A stretch of 56,083 nucleotides of DNA from Syntrophales bacterium (GTDB lineage Bacteria > Desulfobacterota > Syntrophia > Syntrophales > UBA2210): the NCBI GenBank assembly GCA_023228425.1, contig JALOBE010000017.1, forward strand, positions 1-56,083, read 5' to 3'. This document shows positions 32,443 to 41,765 of the stretch, piece after piece. Made by a program: the position numbers and the translations under genes. The notes beneath the pieces are model-generated. The model did no database searches. It was not told the DNA's origin and saw nothing but the letters and a program-made list of their open reading frames with translations. How positions within the stretch are numbered: the stretch's first letter is position 1; every line of letters starts with the position of its first letter.

Positions 32443-34008
32443 TCAGTGCTTGAAGTGGCGACGTCCCGTAAAGATCATCGCCATGCCCTGTTCATCGGCC
32501 GCAGCAATGGCGTCTTCATCCCGGATGGAGCCGCCGGGCTGGATGATGGCCGTCACGCCCGCCTTTGCCGCCATGTCTATGCCGTCCCGGAAGGGGAAAA
32601 AGGCGTCCGATGCGAGGACCGTTCCCTCCGTGGGGAGCTGGGCTTTCATGCGCGCGATTTCCACCGAGTCCACCCGGCTCATCTGGCCGGCTCCCACCCC
32701 TACGAGTTGATCCTTCGCGGCAAAGACAATAGCGTTCGATTTCACGTGCTTGACAACTTTCCACGCAAAATCGAGAGCCTGGTATTCTTCCTCCGTCGGG
32801 GCACGTTTCGTCACAACCCGGGCGGCCCGAACGTCGTCAACGACGGCGTCCCGTTCCTGTACCAGGAGCCCCCCGGTGACACGCCTGAAATCAAGAGCAG
32901 GCGGTTCCGCCCCCGTTGTCGCGGGAATCTCGAGCAGGCGCACATTTTTCCTGTCGGCCAGAATTTCCCGGGCCGCCGGTTCGAATCCCGGCGCGATAAT
33001 GACCTCGAGGAATATCTTCGCCAACTCCTCGGCTGTTGCCCCGTCTACGGGTCTGTTAAAACTGACGATTCCACCGAAGGCTGAAACGGGGTCTGTTTCC
33101 ACAGCTTTTACATAGGCCTCCCGAAGGCTCGCGTCCGCTGTGGCGGCACCGCAGGGATTGGCGTGTTTTATGATGACCGCCGCGGGCATTGTGAAGTCTG
33201 AAACTGCTTGCCAGGCGGCGTCACTGTCCATGATATTGTTATAAGAAAGCTCCTTGCCCTGAACCTGCCGGGCCGCTGCGATGGATGACAGAGACAGGTC
33301 GCCTTCCCGATAAAAAGCCGCTTTCTGGTGAGGATTTTCACCGTACCGCAGATTCTGGGCCTTCTCGAACTGGAGGGTCAACGTGTCGGGGAAATCCCGT
33401 GTCTCCCCGTCGGGACCGGTCCTGCCCAGATAGTTTGATATGGCGCCGTCATAACGGGCTGTCAGTTGGAAGGTTTTCACGGCCAGCGCGTAATTGGTGT
33501 TTCTCGAAAGGGCACCTCCCGTTTCCTTCATTTCCCGCAGCACGGGATCATAATCGGCGGGATCGGTAACAACAGTCACATAGGGCCAGTTCTTTGCCGC
33601 CGCCCGCAGCATGGCGGGCCCTCCGATATCGATTTGTTCCACGGCTTCTTCAAGGGTACACCCTTCACGGGCCACCGTGTCCTGAAAACGGTAGAGATTG
33701 ATGACCACCATGTCGATGAGGCCCATGCCGTGTTTTTTCAGGGCGGTCATATGGTCTTCATTGTTTCTGAGAGCCAGGATTCCTCCATGGATGTTGGGGT
33801 GGAGTGTCTTCAGCCGCCCATCCATCATTTCTGGAAAACCTGTATAATCGGACACATCCGTAACAGCAATGCCGTTCTCCCGTAACCGTGCGGCCGTCCC
33901 CCCCGTGGACAGTATCTCAATATCAAATTTCGCCAGTTCCACGGCAAAGTCAACAATGCCCCTCTTGTCCGTCACGCTGATCAATACCCGTCTGATATTG
34001 TTTTTCAT
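32443..34008 (-). CDS. purH: Bifunctional AICAR transformylase / IMP cyclohydrolase
   Basis: Last two steps of IMP synthesis. The N-terminal IMP cyclohydrolase domain (about 1-200) starts RRVLISVTDKRGIVDFA and includes STGGTA. The C-terminal transformylase domain contains ELSYNNIMDSDAAW and the catalytic KHANPCGAA. At 521 residues it is the usual length. AAGGAGTGTT precedes the ATG at 34008. It follows purD in the same direction with a 38-base gap. Confidence 0.96.
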   Translation of the reverse strand: MKNNIRRVLISVTDKRGIVDFAVELAKFDIEILSTGGTAARLRENGIAVTDVSDYTGFPEMMDGRLKTLHPNIHGGILALRNNEDHMTALKKHGMGLIDMVVINLYRFQDTVAREGCTLEEAVEQIDIGGPAMLRAAAKNWPYVTVVTDPADYDPVLREMKETGGALSRNTNYALAVKTFQLTARYDGAISNYLGRTGPDGETRDFPDTLTLQFEKAQNLRYGENPHQKAAFYREGDLSLSSIAAARQVQGKELSYNNIMDSDAAWQAVSDFTMPAAVIIKHANPCGAATADASLREAYVKAVETDPVSAFGGIVSFNRPVDGATAEELAKIFLEVIIAPGFEPAAREILADRKNVRLLEIPATTGAEPPALDFRRVTGGLLVQERDAVVDDVRAARVVTKRAPTEEEYQALDFAWKVVKHVKSNAIVFAAKDQLVGVGAGQMSRVDSVEIARMKAQLPTEGTVLASDAFFPFRDGIDMAAKAGVTAIIQPGGSIRDEDAIAAADEQGMAMIFTGRRHFKH

Positions 34009-34046
34009 AACACTCCTTTCGTATCGGCGTTGAGTACGGCCGTACT

Positions 34047-35375
34047 TCAGCCCCTGATTTTTTTCATATGCTCGATGCGTCGGTTGATCAGGGCCGCGGT
34101 CCCTATATCGGAACGATGGTCCACGGGACCGCTGATTGACGCGACGGCTCTCTCGGCTCGTTTCTCCGCCGCAGGAAGATCGTCGGCGATACCAACCACA
34201 CCCAAGGCCCGGGAGGAGGTCATGTAGAGACCATCGTCCCGCTGATCCACGGAGGAATAATACACACGCACGCCCGATGTTCGACCGATGATTATTTTCG
34301 CCGCCCGCGAGTCTCCGTCGGGGTGGTCCGCCGGCAAGCCATAAGCCCGGGGAACCACATATTTGCAGACCGTTGCCTTCTTTTCGAACTCTATGGGAAG
34401 CCCGGACAACGTACCGTCGATGACAGCCATGCAGAGATCAACAAAATCCGTCTTCAGCAGGGGCAGAACGTTCATCGCCTCGGGATCCCCGAAACGGGCG
34501 TTGTATTCCAGAAGCCGTACGCCCCCGGCGGTGACCATGAAGCCGCCGTACATGATTCCCTTGTAGGGCGACCCCGTCTCGCGATAGACGGCGTCGGCAA
34601 CCTGTTCCGTGATGGCCCGCCCCTCGGCAATATCTTCAAGGCGGAGGAAGGGAAGGCTGTGGTCGCCGGCGGAATAGGAACCCATGCCGCCCGTATTCGG
34701 CCCCTCGTCACCGGCGAAACGTCGCTTGTGATCTTGCACGGCGGGCATGGGAACCACTGTTTTCCCGTCACAGAAGCACTGGAGGGAGTACTCCTCACCC
34801 TCCAGTTTTTCTTCCACGAGCACCGAACCATACTGCTTCAGGATCGCTTCGCAGAGAGACAGGGCCTGTTCAATGCCGGTGAAGTGATCCCCTTCCACCA
34901 TGACCCCCTTCCCTCCGGTGAGGCCGTCGGGCTTTATCACGGCCCCGGAAGCGAACCCCCCGATGAATTCCTCTACTCCATCCATTGAAGAAAAGGTCCG
35001 AAAGAGCGGATTACCCGGAATTCCGTATTTTTCCAGGAGATTTCGGGTGAACATCTTTGATGTTTCCAGTCGGGCAAGGGATTTCGTCGGACCGACCGAG
35101 GGGATCCCGGCCTCCAGGAGCGCGTCAACAGCCCCCCTGTTGAGAGGGTCTTCGGGACCGACAAGGGCAAAGTCGACCTTTCCGGTCCTGGCAAACTGAA
35201 CGATACCATCAAGGTCACCGTAGTGCCCCAGACGGGTTTCAGTGGACAGGGCGGCAATGCCGGGATTGTTGGATTTCATCCAGGAATAGATGGCGCCGCA
35301 TCGGGCCGACCTTTCGAAGGTCTCGGCAATGACGTGTTCCCTGGCTCCATGTCCAATCAAAAGAACAGATACCAT
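34047..35375 (-). CDS. purD: Phosphoribosylamine-glycine ligase, archaeal-like type
   Basis: ATP-grasp ligase forming GAR. The N-terminus VLLIGHGAREHVIAETF, the internal MKSNNPGIAALS and the 442-residue length are closer to what I recall of methanogen PurD than to the common bacterial form, which usually reads GSGGREHALAW. The ATP-grasp elements KPDGLTGGKGV, DEGPNTGGMGSYS and EYNARFGDPE are intact. GGAGGG precedes the ATG. It lies between gltX and purH. Confidence 0.92.
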   Translation of the reverse strand: MVSVLLIGHGAREHVIAETFERSARCGAIYSWMKSNNPGIAALSTETRLGHYGDLDGIVQFARTGKVDFALVGPEDPLNRGAVDALLEAGIPSVGPTKSLARLETSKMFTRNLLEKYGIPGNPLFRTFSSMDGVEEFIGGFASGAVIKPDGLTGGKGVMVEGDHFTGIEQALSLCEAILKQYGSVLVEEKLEGEEYSLQCFCDGKTVVPMPAVQDHKRRFAGDEGPNTGGMGSYSAGDHSLPFLRLEDIAEGRAITEQVADAVYRETGSPYKGIMYGGFMVTAGGVRLLEYNARFGDPEAMNVLPLLKTDFVDLCMAVIDGTLSGLPIEFEKKATVCKYVVPRAYGLPADHPDGDSRAAKIIIGRTSGVRVYYSSVDQRDDGLYMTSSRALGVVGIADDLPAAEKRAERAVASISGPVDHRSDIGTAALINRRIEHMKKIRG

Positions 35376-35401
35376 CGATGCTCCCTCCGCGGTTACCGCC
35401 G

Positions 35402-36862
35402 TCAGCCGGTTTCCATTGCCCGACGCACGCGCCGGATTGTCTCAACAGGTCCAAGAATGTCGATGAGTGTCGGAATATCGGGTCCATGGGTATTGCCGAA
35501 CAGCGCAAGCCGAAGAGGGAAAAAAAACTGTTTACCCTTCAGCCCCAGCTCTCCCATAGATTTCCTGATGAAGGCGTCACTGTCGTCACGGGTCCATTCT
35601 GGTTGTCCTCCAAGCGCGTCCGCCAGGGAGGCAAAAATGCGTCTCGATTGCTCCCGGCCCAGAAGTTCCAGCTGTTCGTCGGTAAAAACCAGGTCTTCAT
35701 AAAACATTCGACCCCGGTCCACTATTTCCTCAAGGAACGACACGTAGTCCCGGGCGACGGTGACCACCTTGACAAAGGTGTCCCGGTTCGAAACGTCGAA
35801 ACCCGCGGCTTCGAAAAAAGGGCGAGACCGCTCGGCGATGACCGATATATCACTGTTGCGAATGTACCAGCCGTTCATCCAGTTCAGTTTGTCAACGTCG
35901 AACACCGCGCCTGCCTTGTTGATTCTCTCCAGTGAAAAGGCCGCCGTCAGTTCTTCCAGTGAAAATATTTCCTGGTCATCCGATGGATGCCATCCAAGCA
36001 AAGAGATGAAATTAATCAGGGCTTCCGGAAGATAGCCCCTGTCGAGATAGCTTTCCACGGCTACATCACCCTGTCGTTTGCTCAGTTTACTCCGGTCGGG
36101 ATTGAGAAGCAGGGGGAGATGGACAAGGGTAGGAACGTCCCAACCGAAGGCCTTGTACATGAAGATGTGCTTGGGGACACTCGAAAGCCATTCTTCTCCA
36201 CGGATGACGTGGGTTATACCCATGAAATGGTCGTCCACCACGTTGGCCAGGTGATAGGTTGGGAAACCGTCGGACTTGATCAGGATCTGATCATCCACAA
36301 GGATGTTGTCCACGGCCACTCTCCGGCGCACCACATCGTCGAAGACAGTCCGCCCTTCCCGGGGGAACTTGAGACGGATGACGAACGGCGTGCCGGCATC
36401 GAGCTTTTTCGCCCCATCGTCGGGTGAAAGATCCCGGCAGTATCCGTCATACATGGTCGGCTGTTTGAGTTTTTTCTGGTGTCTGCGAAGCTCTTCCAGC
36501 CGGTTTTCGTCACAGAAGCACCGGTAGGCCATGTCCGATTCGATCAGTTGTTCCGCGTGATCCCGGTACAGGTCTATGCGTTCCGACTGGACATAGGGCC
36601 CGCAGGCGCCCCCCGCGTCGGGACCTTCATCATAATCGATTCCCACAGCCCTGAGTGTGGATATCAGTTTTTCCACGGCCCCCGGTATGGAGCGTTTCTG
36701 ATCTGTATCCTCGATCCTCAGAATGAAGGTGCCCTTGTTCCGACGGGCAAAGAGATAATTAAAAAGGGCCGTTCTCAAACCTCCCACGTGGAGATAGCCC
36801 GTGGGGCTGGGCGCGAACCGGACCCGAACATCACCCCGCATACTGCTGTCGTCTGTGCTCAT
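35402..36862 (-). CDS. gltX: Glutamyl-tRNA synthetase
   Basis: Class I synthetase charging tRNA-Glu (and possibly tRNA-Gln). The start is ATG 36862, with AGGA 8 bases upstream; the frame is open to 36907. The 486 residues show the HIGH region FAPSPTGYLHVGG and the KMSKS-type motif KLSKR. It is driven by a near-perfect sigma70 promoter at 36920-36947 and heads the purine gene run. Its substrate tRNA-Glu(CTC) is also in this window. Confidence 0.95.
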   Translation of the reverse strand: MSTDDSSMRGDVRVRFAPSPTGYLHVGGLRTALFNYLFARRNKGTFILRIEDTDQKRSIPGAVEKLISTLRAVGIDYDEGPDAGGACGPYVQSERIDLYRDHAEQLIESDMAYRCFCDENRLEELRRHQKKLKQPTMYDGYCRDLSPDDGAKKLDAGTPFVIRLKFPREGRTVFDDVVRRRVAVDNILVDDQILIKSDGFPTYHLANVVDDHFMGITHVIRGEEWLSSVPKHIFMYKAFGWDVPTLVHLPLLLNPDRSKLSKRQGDVAVESYLDRGYLPEALINFISLLGWHPSDDQEIFSLEELTAAFSLERINKAGAVFDVDKLNWMNGWYIRNSDISVIAERSRPFFEAAGFDVSNRDTFVKVVTVARDYVSFLEEIVDRGRMFYEDLVFTDEQLELLGREQSRRIFASLADALGGQPEWTRDDSDAFIRKSMGELGLKGKQFFFPLRLALFGNTHGPDIPTLIDILGPVETIRRVRRAMETG

Positions 36863-36919
36863 TGCGTACGTCCTGAAATACCCTTCCGCGCCGACGGCGC
36901 TGATCATGGAAAAATCGAG

Positions 36920-36947
36920 ATTATATATCTTTTATCCTGCTTGTCAA
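36920..36947 (-). promoter_or_regulatory. Consensus sigma70 promoter for gltX
   Basis: Minus-strand TTGACA (36942-36947), 16-base spacer, TATAAT (36920-36925). Both hexamers are perfect. The transcript would start about 50 nt before the gltX ATG. Confidence 0.85.
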
Positions 36948-36975
36948 AATACTTTTAGAACATTTCATTTTCTGC

Positions 36976-37004
36976 TTGACAAGGATTCTTCACTGTGTTT
37001 CTAT
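36976..37004 (+). promoter_or_regulatory. Sigma70-type promoter for trpB2
   Basis: TTGACA (36976-36981), 17-base spacer, TTCTAT (36999-37004). It is back to back with the gltX promoter and gives trpB2 a leader of about 125 nt. Confidence 0.65.
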
Positions 37005-37061
37005 GCGTAGTAACAACATGAGCGTGAGTACCGTGACACGATGACGTTCCATTACCGGCAC

Positions 37062-37103
37062 AAGCCATGGACGGCGCCGTCAGTGCCGCCCATGGCTTTT
37101 TTT
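37062..37103 (+). terminator. Terminator-like hairpin in the trpB2 leader (possible attenuator)
   Basis: Arms AAGCCATGG and CCATGGCTT pair perfectly and extend inward through CGGC/GCCG with one mismatch; seven T residues (37097-37103) follow. It lies between the trpB2 promoter and its ATG, 32 bases upstream of the start, and the other neighbour is divergent. It must therefore act on the trpB2 transcript or end a small RNA of about 95 nt. A leader frame ATGCGTAGTAAC upstream encodes 13 residues with no Trp. Confidence 0.75.
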
Positions 37104-37134
37104 ATCAAAGAATTCACATTAAGGAGATCAGTCA

Positions 37135-38499
37135 ATGCAGGAAACAAAAATTATCTTACAGGACAATGAAATTCCCCGGCAGTGGTATAATGTCCTGGCT
37201 GACGTTCCGACACCCATGAGTCCGCCTCTTCATCCCGGAACCGGCCAGCCTCTGGCACCGGACGATATGGCCCGTATATTCCCCATGAATCTCATCGAAC
37301 AGGAAATGAGTCCTGATCGATGGATCGATATTCCGGACGAGGTTCTCGCAAAATTACTGCTCTGGAGACCGAGCCCCCTCTATCGGGCCCACAATTTCGA
37401 GAAGCTCCTCGACGCTCCCGTCAAGATCTACTACAAGAACGAAGGAGTGAGCCCCGCCGGGTCTCATAAACCGAACACCGCCGTGGCTCAGGTTTACTAC
37501 AACAGGCAATTCGGCATTAAGAAAATTTCCACTGAAACCGGCGCCGGCCAGTGGGGAAGCGCTCTCGCAATGGCCTGTAACATGTTCGGCATTGAGTGCC
37601 GGGTTTTCATGGTCCGGGTCAGCTACGACCAGAAACCCTACCGGCGACTGATGATGCAGACCTGGGGCGCCAATTGCTTTGCCAGTCCCAGCAACATAAC
37701 GGAGGTGGGACGAGGCGTCCTGGCCGAACATCCGGATTCTCCCGGCAGTCTCGGCATTGCCATCAGCGAGGCCATCGAGGACATCTACGACACGGATGAT
37801 GCCCGCTACTCCTTGGGAAGCGTTCTTAACCACGTCCTGCTTCACCAGAGCATCATCGGCCTGGAAGCGCAGCGCCAGTTCGAGAAAATCGGTCTTTATC
37901 CCGATGTAGTCATCGGTTGTGCCGGTGGTGGCAGCAACTTTGCCGGACTTTCTACCCCCTTCGTGCGGGACAAAATCCACGGCAAGGAAGTATCCGTTAT
38001 TGCGGCAGAACCGACCTCGTGTCCAACGCTGACCAGGGGACCCTACGCCTATGATTTCGGCGATCTGGCCATGAAAACACCCCTTCTGGCAATGCATACC
38101 CTCGGCCATGATTACGTCCCTCCCCCCATCCATGCCGGCGGGCTCCGTTTTCACGGCATGGCACCCATTGTCAGTCATCTGGTCAAAGAGGGTCTTGTCG
38201 AAGCCCGGGCCTACAATCAGATGGAAACCTTCGACGCCGGCGTCAGGTGGGCCAGATCGGAAGGCTTCATTCCCGCTCCGGAGACAGACCACGCCATCGC
38301 GGCGGTTGTTGAAGAAGCGCGAAGAGCTCAGGAGGAAGGCAGGGAAAAGGTCATTCTTTTCAACTGGAGCGGCCATGGCCTGATTGATCTTCCCTCCTAC
38401 GACGCCTATCTGACGGGCAAGCTGGTAAACTATAATATGCCCGAAGAAGACATTGATAGGGCCCGGGCCACGGTTGCACAGTTTCCCAAGCCCCGATGA
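37135..38499 (+). CDS. trpB2: Tryptophan synthase beta subunit, TrpB2 type
   Basis: PLP enzyme condensing indole and serine to tryptophan. The 454 residues with the long N-terminus and RPSPLYRA are typical of TrpB2, the longer class found in archaea and some bacteria. The PLP Lys112 lies in AGSHKPNTA, the catalytic Glu134 in TETGAGQWG, and the phosphate loop is GCAGGGSNFAGL. TrpB2 proteins usually lack tight TrpA contacts, and no trpA is nearby, so it may salvage indole. AAGGAG precedes the ATG. Confidence 0.93.
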   Translation: MQETKIILQDNEIPRQWYNVLADVPTPMSPPLHPGTGQPLAPDDMARIFPMNLIEQEMSPDRWIDIPDEVLAKLLLWRPSPLYRAHNFEKLLDAPVKIYYKNEGVSPAGSHKPNTAVAQVYYNRQFGIKKISTETGAGQWGSALAMACNMFGIECRVFMVRVSYDQKPYRRLMMQTWGANCFASPSNITEVGRGVLAEHPDSPGSLGIAISEAIEDIYDTDDARYSLGSVLNHVLLHQSIIGLEAQRQFEKIGLYPDVVIGCAGGGSNFAGLSTPFVRDKIHGKEVSVIAAEPTSCPTLTRGPYAYDFGDLAMKTPLLAMHTLGHDYVPPPIHAGGLRFHGMAPIVSHLVKEGLVEARAYNQMETFDAGVRWARSEGFIPAPETDHAIAAVVEEARRAQEEGREKVILFNWSGHGLIDLPSYDAYLTGKLVNYNMPEEDIDRARATVAQFPKPR

Positions 38500-38513
38500 A
38501 ATGCCCCGGCAAC

Positions 38514-38566
38514 AGCGCGCGGGCGGTCCCCCCCTGGACGGGGCTGGTCCGTCCGCGCCTTTTCAC
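38514..38566 (+). terminator. Probable terminator after trpB2
   Basis: GCGCGGGCGGTCC and GGTCCGTCCGCGC form a long stem with two imperfect pairs, followed by CTTTTC. It begins about 15 bases after the trpB2 stop. The T run is short, so termination strength is uncertain. Confidence 0.55.
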
Positions 38567-38581
38567 ACCCCCTGAAACACC

Positions 38582-38836
38582 ATGAATCGTTACGATGAGC
38601 TGATGACGCGCTGCCCGCGCCTGGGTTGCGACATTACGTTCGGCTATTGCCGGGTCGAGCGGGGCGATCTGCCCTGTTCCCGCCTCATTGACTGCTGGTA
38701 CCCGTCGATTCCCGTGGAATCATGGCTGGCGAAAGAGCTTTCTCCCGAGCAGATGGGGCGGTTCACCGGGACTGCCCCGAAGGATCGCCTCTCAACCCTC
38801 CTTGAGATTGCAGAGAACCTCAAGAAAAACAGATAA
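38582..38836 (+). CDS. Small Cys-containing protein, function unknown
   Basis: An 84-residue protein with five Cys in its first half (MTRCPRLGCDITFGYCRVE, then LPCSRLIDCW), spaced as in a small metal-binding or Fe-S fold. The C-terminal half is helical and charged. The ATG at 38582 lacks a strong ribosome site. It sits between trpB2 and rarA on the same strand. I cannot name the family. Composition and the regular Cys pattern support a real gene. Confidence 0.6.
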   Translation: MNRYDELMTRCPRLGCDITFGYCRVERGDLPCSRLIDCWYPSIPVESWLAKELSPEQMGRFTGTAPKDRLSTLLEIAENLKKNR

Positions 38837-38941
38837 CTGAGGCATGAATGCCGTTGATCCTCAGGCGAAATTGTGCGAAGGTTCCTTCAATGGTACATTG
38901 GTACATTCATGGTATGCGGACAGTTCCCCGGAGGAAACGTC

Positions 38942-40387
38942 ATGTCATCCCGCTTCGACAAGAGTACTAAAAAAGGGCACAACACCCTGGAAATGAAGCT
39001 TTTCCCCGACGAGGAGTCGGGAACGACTTCACCCTGCGGGACAATGTCCCCGCAGGCTCCTCTGGCCGACAGGATGCGCCCCGGAAAGATTTCGGAGTAT
39101 GTGGGACAGGCACACATCCTGGGAATGGACGGCATCCTGCGCCGCCTGCTCCGGCAGGAGCGCCTGTTCTCAATTATTTTATGGGGTCCCCCGGGATCGG
39201 GAAAAACGACTCTTGCCCGTCTCGTGGCACAGGAAACGGGAGCCTGCTTCGAGACCTTCTCGGCCGTTCTCTCGGGGGTAAAAGAAATCAGGACCGTCAT
39301 CGATCGGGCAAAGGAACGGCTGCGCTACGGCGACGGGCAGACAATTCTTTTCGTCGACGAGATTCACCGGTTCAACAAGGCCCAGCAGGACGCTTTTCTT
39401 CCCTACGTTGAAGAGGGGCTCATTACGCTCATGGGGGCTACGACGGAAAATCCCTCTTTTGAGATCATCGCCCCTCTTCTCTCAAGGGTGCGGGTTCTGG
39501 TTCTCAATCCACTCTCCATCGAGGACCTGGCCGAAATCATGAAACGGGCCCTGGATGATTCAGAACGGGGCTTGGGAGGGCGCGGGCTTTCGCTTGACCC
39601 GCAGGCCCTCGATTACCTGGCGCGCTCATCGGACGGTGACGCCCGATCAGCCCTCAACAGCCTCGAGACGGCGGCTGCACTGGTTGCTGAAGATCCGGCT
39701 TCGAGGGGATGCATAACCCTGGCTGTGGCCGAGAAGGCCCTTCAGCGACGTTCTCTTCGCTATGACAAGACGGGAGAAGAGCATTACAATCTCATATCCG
39801 CATTTCACAAGAGCCTCCGGAGCAGTGACCCCGACGGGGCTCTTTACTGGCTCGCCCGGATGCTCGATTCGGGCGAACATCCTTTATATATAGCCCGGAG
39901 AATGGTGCGGTTCGCCTCGGAAGATGTGGGCCTCGCCGACCCGACGGCGCTCCCGGTGTCCCTTGCCGCCATGGAGGCCTTCCGGTTCCTGGGTCTGCCC
40001 GAAGCCGACCTGGCCCTGGCCGAAGCGGCGGTCTACCTGGCGACGGCTCCCAAGAGCAATGCCCTGTACCGGGCCATGGGAAATGTCCGGCAGACCATAG
40101 AAAAAACGGGTTCTCTCCCGGTTCCCATGGATGTGCGAAACGCTCCCACGAAGCTCATGAAGGACCTGGGATACGGTACGGGCTACAAGTACGCTCACGA
40201 CTATCCCCATGGACAGGTACACCAGGCATCGCTTCCCGATGAGCTGCGGGGATCGACCTTCTACAGCCCCACCGATCGGGGTTATGAAGCCCGGATTCGC
40301 GAACGGCTGCGGTTATGGAAAACTATCAGGGACCGGACCGAGGCATCACCGGACGAAAAAAGGGATACATCGCGGAATGATACTTGA
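38942..40387 (+). CDS. rarA: Replication-associated recombination ATPase RarA (MgsA)
   Basis: AAA+ clamp-loader-like ATPase acting at stalled replication forks. The start is ATG 38942, with GGAGGAAACGTC directly upstream; the frame is open to 38873. The 481 residues show the Walker A GPPGSGKT, Walker B ILFVDEIHRF, sensor GATTENPSF and the C-terminal tetramer domain with KSNALY and YGTGYKYAHDYP. A variable tail follows. Confidence 0.93.
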   Translation: MSSRFDKSTKKGHNTLEMKLFPDEESGTTSPCGTMSPQAPLADRMRPGKISEYVGQAHILGMDGILRRLLRQERLFSIILWGPPGSGKTTLARLVAQETGACFETFSAVLSGVKEIRTVIDRAKERLRYGDGQTILFVDEIHRFNKAQQDAFLPYVEEGLITLMGATTENPSFEIIAPLLSRVRVLVLNPLSIEDLAEIMKRALDDSERGLGGRGLSLDPQALDYLARSSDGDARSALNSLETAAALVAEDPASRGCITLAVAEKALQRRSLRYDKTGEEHYNLISAFHKSLRSSDPDGALYWLARMLDSGEHPLYIARRMVRFASEDVGLADPTALPVSLAAMEAFRFLGLPEADLALAEAAVYLATAPKSNALYRAMGNVRQTIEKTGSLPVPMDVRNAPTKLMKDLGYGTGYKYAHDYPHGQVHQASLPDELRGSTFYSPTDRGYEARIRERLRLWKTIRDRTEASPDEKRDTSRNDT

Positions 40388-40417
40388 CCGCAGGATACCT
40401 CTTTCATCAATTGCCCG

Positions 40418-40446
40418 TTGTCACCTCTCTGATTATTTGATATGAT
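40418..40446 (+). promoter_or_regulatory. Sigma70-type promoter for the GT-A glycosyltransferase
   Basis: TTGTCA (40418-40423), 17-base spacer, TATGAT (40441-40446). The leader is about 45 nt and ends in GGGAGGG before the ATG at 40497. Confidence 0.65.
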
Positions 40447-40496
40447 TGATTAAATTGCTTGCCTGACGCCGAAAGAATCACAACCGGGAGGGACCC

Positions 40497-41738
40497 ATGC
40501 ACTATAATACCGCCCTCAGGGCCTATGGAGCGAAGCGCCTGGAGGAAATAGAAGAAGCCGACATTCTTGTTGGAATTCCCTGTTTCAATAACGAAAAGAC
40601 CATAGAACACGTAATCCAGATGATTACCCACGGCCTTGCCCGGCATTATAAGGACAAGCGAAGCGTCCTCTTCATCGCCGACGGCGGATCAACCGATGAT
40701 ACACGGGAGGTTGCCAAGGAGTTCCAGATAAAGCCCTGGCAGGAAAAGGTTGTTTCTATATACCGGGGCCCGGCAGGCAAGGGGACAGCCTTGCGATCCA
40801 TCTTCGAGGCATCGGATCAACTCAATGCCCGGGCCTGCGTTGTCGTGGATTCAGACTTGCGAAGCATCACACCGGACTGGATCAAGTACCTCTTAAGCCC
40901 CATACTCGACCAGGACTACCAGTTCGTGGCCCCTGTCTACGAGCGACACAAGTACGACGGAACCATCACCAATAACATCGTCTACAGCTTGACCAGGGCC
41001 CTGTACGGCAAGCGGGTGCGTCAGCCGATCGGTGGGGATTTCGCCCTCTCGGGAGAACTCACTCGTTTTTACATAAATCAGGACGTGTGGGACACCGACG
41101 TGGCTCGATTCGGCATTGATATCTGGATGACCACCCACGCCATAACAAATAATTACCGGATATGTCAGTCGAACCTGGGCGTCAAGATCCACGACGCAAA
41201 GGATCCGGCCCTTCACTTGGGCCCCATGTTCCGCCAGGTGTTGTGGACGATTTTTACCCTCATGGAAAACAACGAAGACGTCTGGCAAAAGATCCGGGGC
41301 AGCGAGCCGGTGGATACGTTCGGATTCGAGGGAACTATGGGACCGGAACCCGTCACGGTGAACACAGATACCATGATCGAGAAATTCAAGATCGGCTACA
41401 GCCAGTTTTCATCACTCTGGAAAGACATCCTGAGCGAGGAGAGTTTTGCCGCCCTGACGGAGGCAGCTTCCATGGAACCTTCCGCTTTTCACCTTTCTAC
41501 GGAATCCTGGGTGAAAATTCTCTACGAACTGGCGGCAACCTTTCACCAGTGGACAGTAAACCGCTACAAGCTCATCGACGTGATGACACCTCTCTACTAC
41601 GGCCAGGTCGCCTCCTTCGTGACGCGCACCATGGACATGTCTTCCGCCGAGGCCGAAGCCATCGTAGAGGAGCAGGCGGAAAAATTTGAATACCAGAAGG
41701 ACTATCTCCGCACGGTCTGGAATGAGGGCGTTACCTAG
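40497..41738 (+). CDS. GT-A fold glycosyltransferase (GpgS/mannosylglycerate-synthase-like)
   Basis: A 413-residue enzyme with an N-terminal GT-A nucleotide-sugar domain: VGIPCFNNEKTI, ADGGSTDDT, the DxD-type motif VVDSDLRS (DSD at 118-120), and QPIGGDFALSG. A helical C-terminal part follows. The layout recalls glucosyl-3-phosphoglycerate synthase (GT81) and mannosylglycerate synthase (GT78), which make compatible solutes or primers for glucan. No phosphatase partner is next to it. Donor and acceptor are not determined. It converges on the glycan operon. Confidence 0.72.
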   Translation: MHYNTALRAYGAKRLEEIEEADILVGIPCFNNEKTIEHVIQMITHGLARHYKDKRSVLFIADGGSTDDTREVAKEFQIKPWQEKVVSIYRGPAGKGTALRSIFEASDQLNARACVVVDSDLRSITPDWIKYLLSPILDQDYQFVAPVYERHKYDGTITNNIVYSLTRALYGKRVRQPIGGDFALSGELTRFYINQDVWDTDVARFGIDIWMTTHAITNNYRICQSNLGVKIHDAKDPALHLGPMFRQVLWTIFTLMENNEDVWQKIRGSEPVDTFGFEGTMGPEPVTVNTDTMIEKFKIGYSQFSSLWKDILSEESFAALTEAASMEPSAFHLSTESWVKILYELAATFHQWTVNRYKLIDVMTPLYYGQVASFVTRTMDMSSAEAEAIVEEQAEKFEYQKDYLRTVWNEGVT

Positions 41739-41765
41739 GAGCGGCTTCTCGCCGGGAGCAGGAGA

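Noticed and set aside
37006..37047. Trp leader peptide upstream of trpB2
   Set aside because: The 13-codon frame has no Trp codon and no clear ribosome site, so a classical trp attenuation peptide is not supported.
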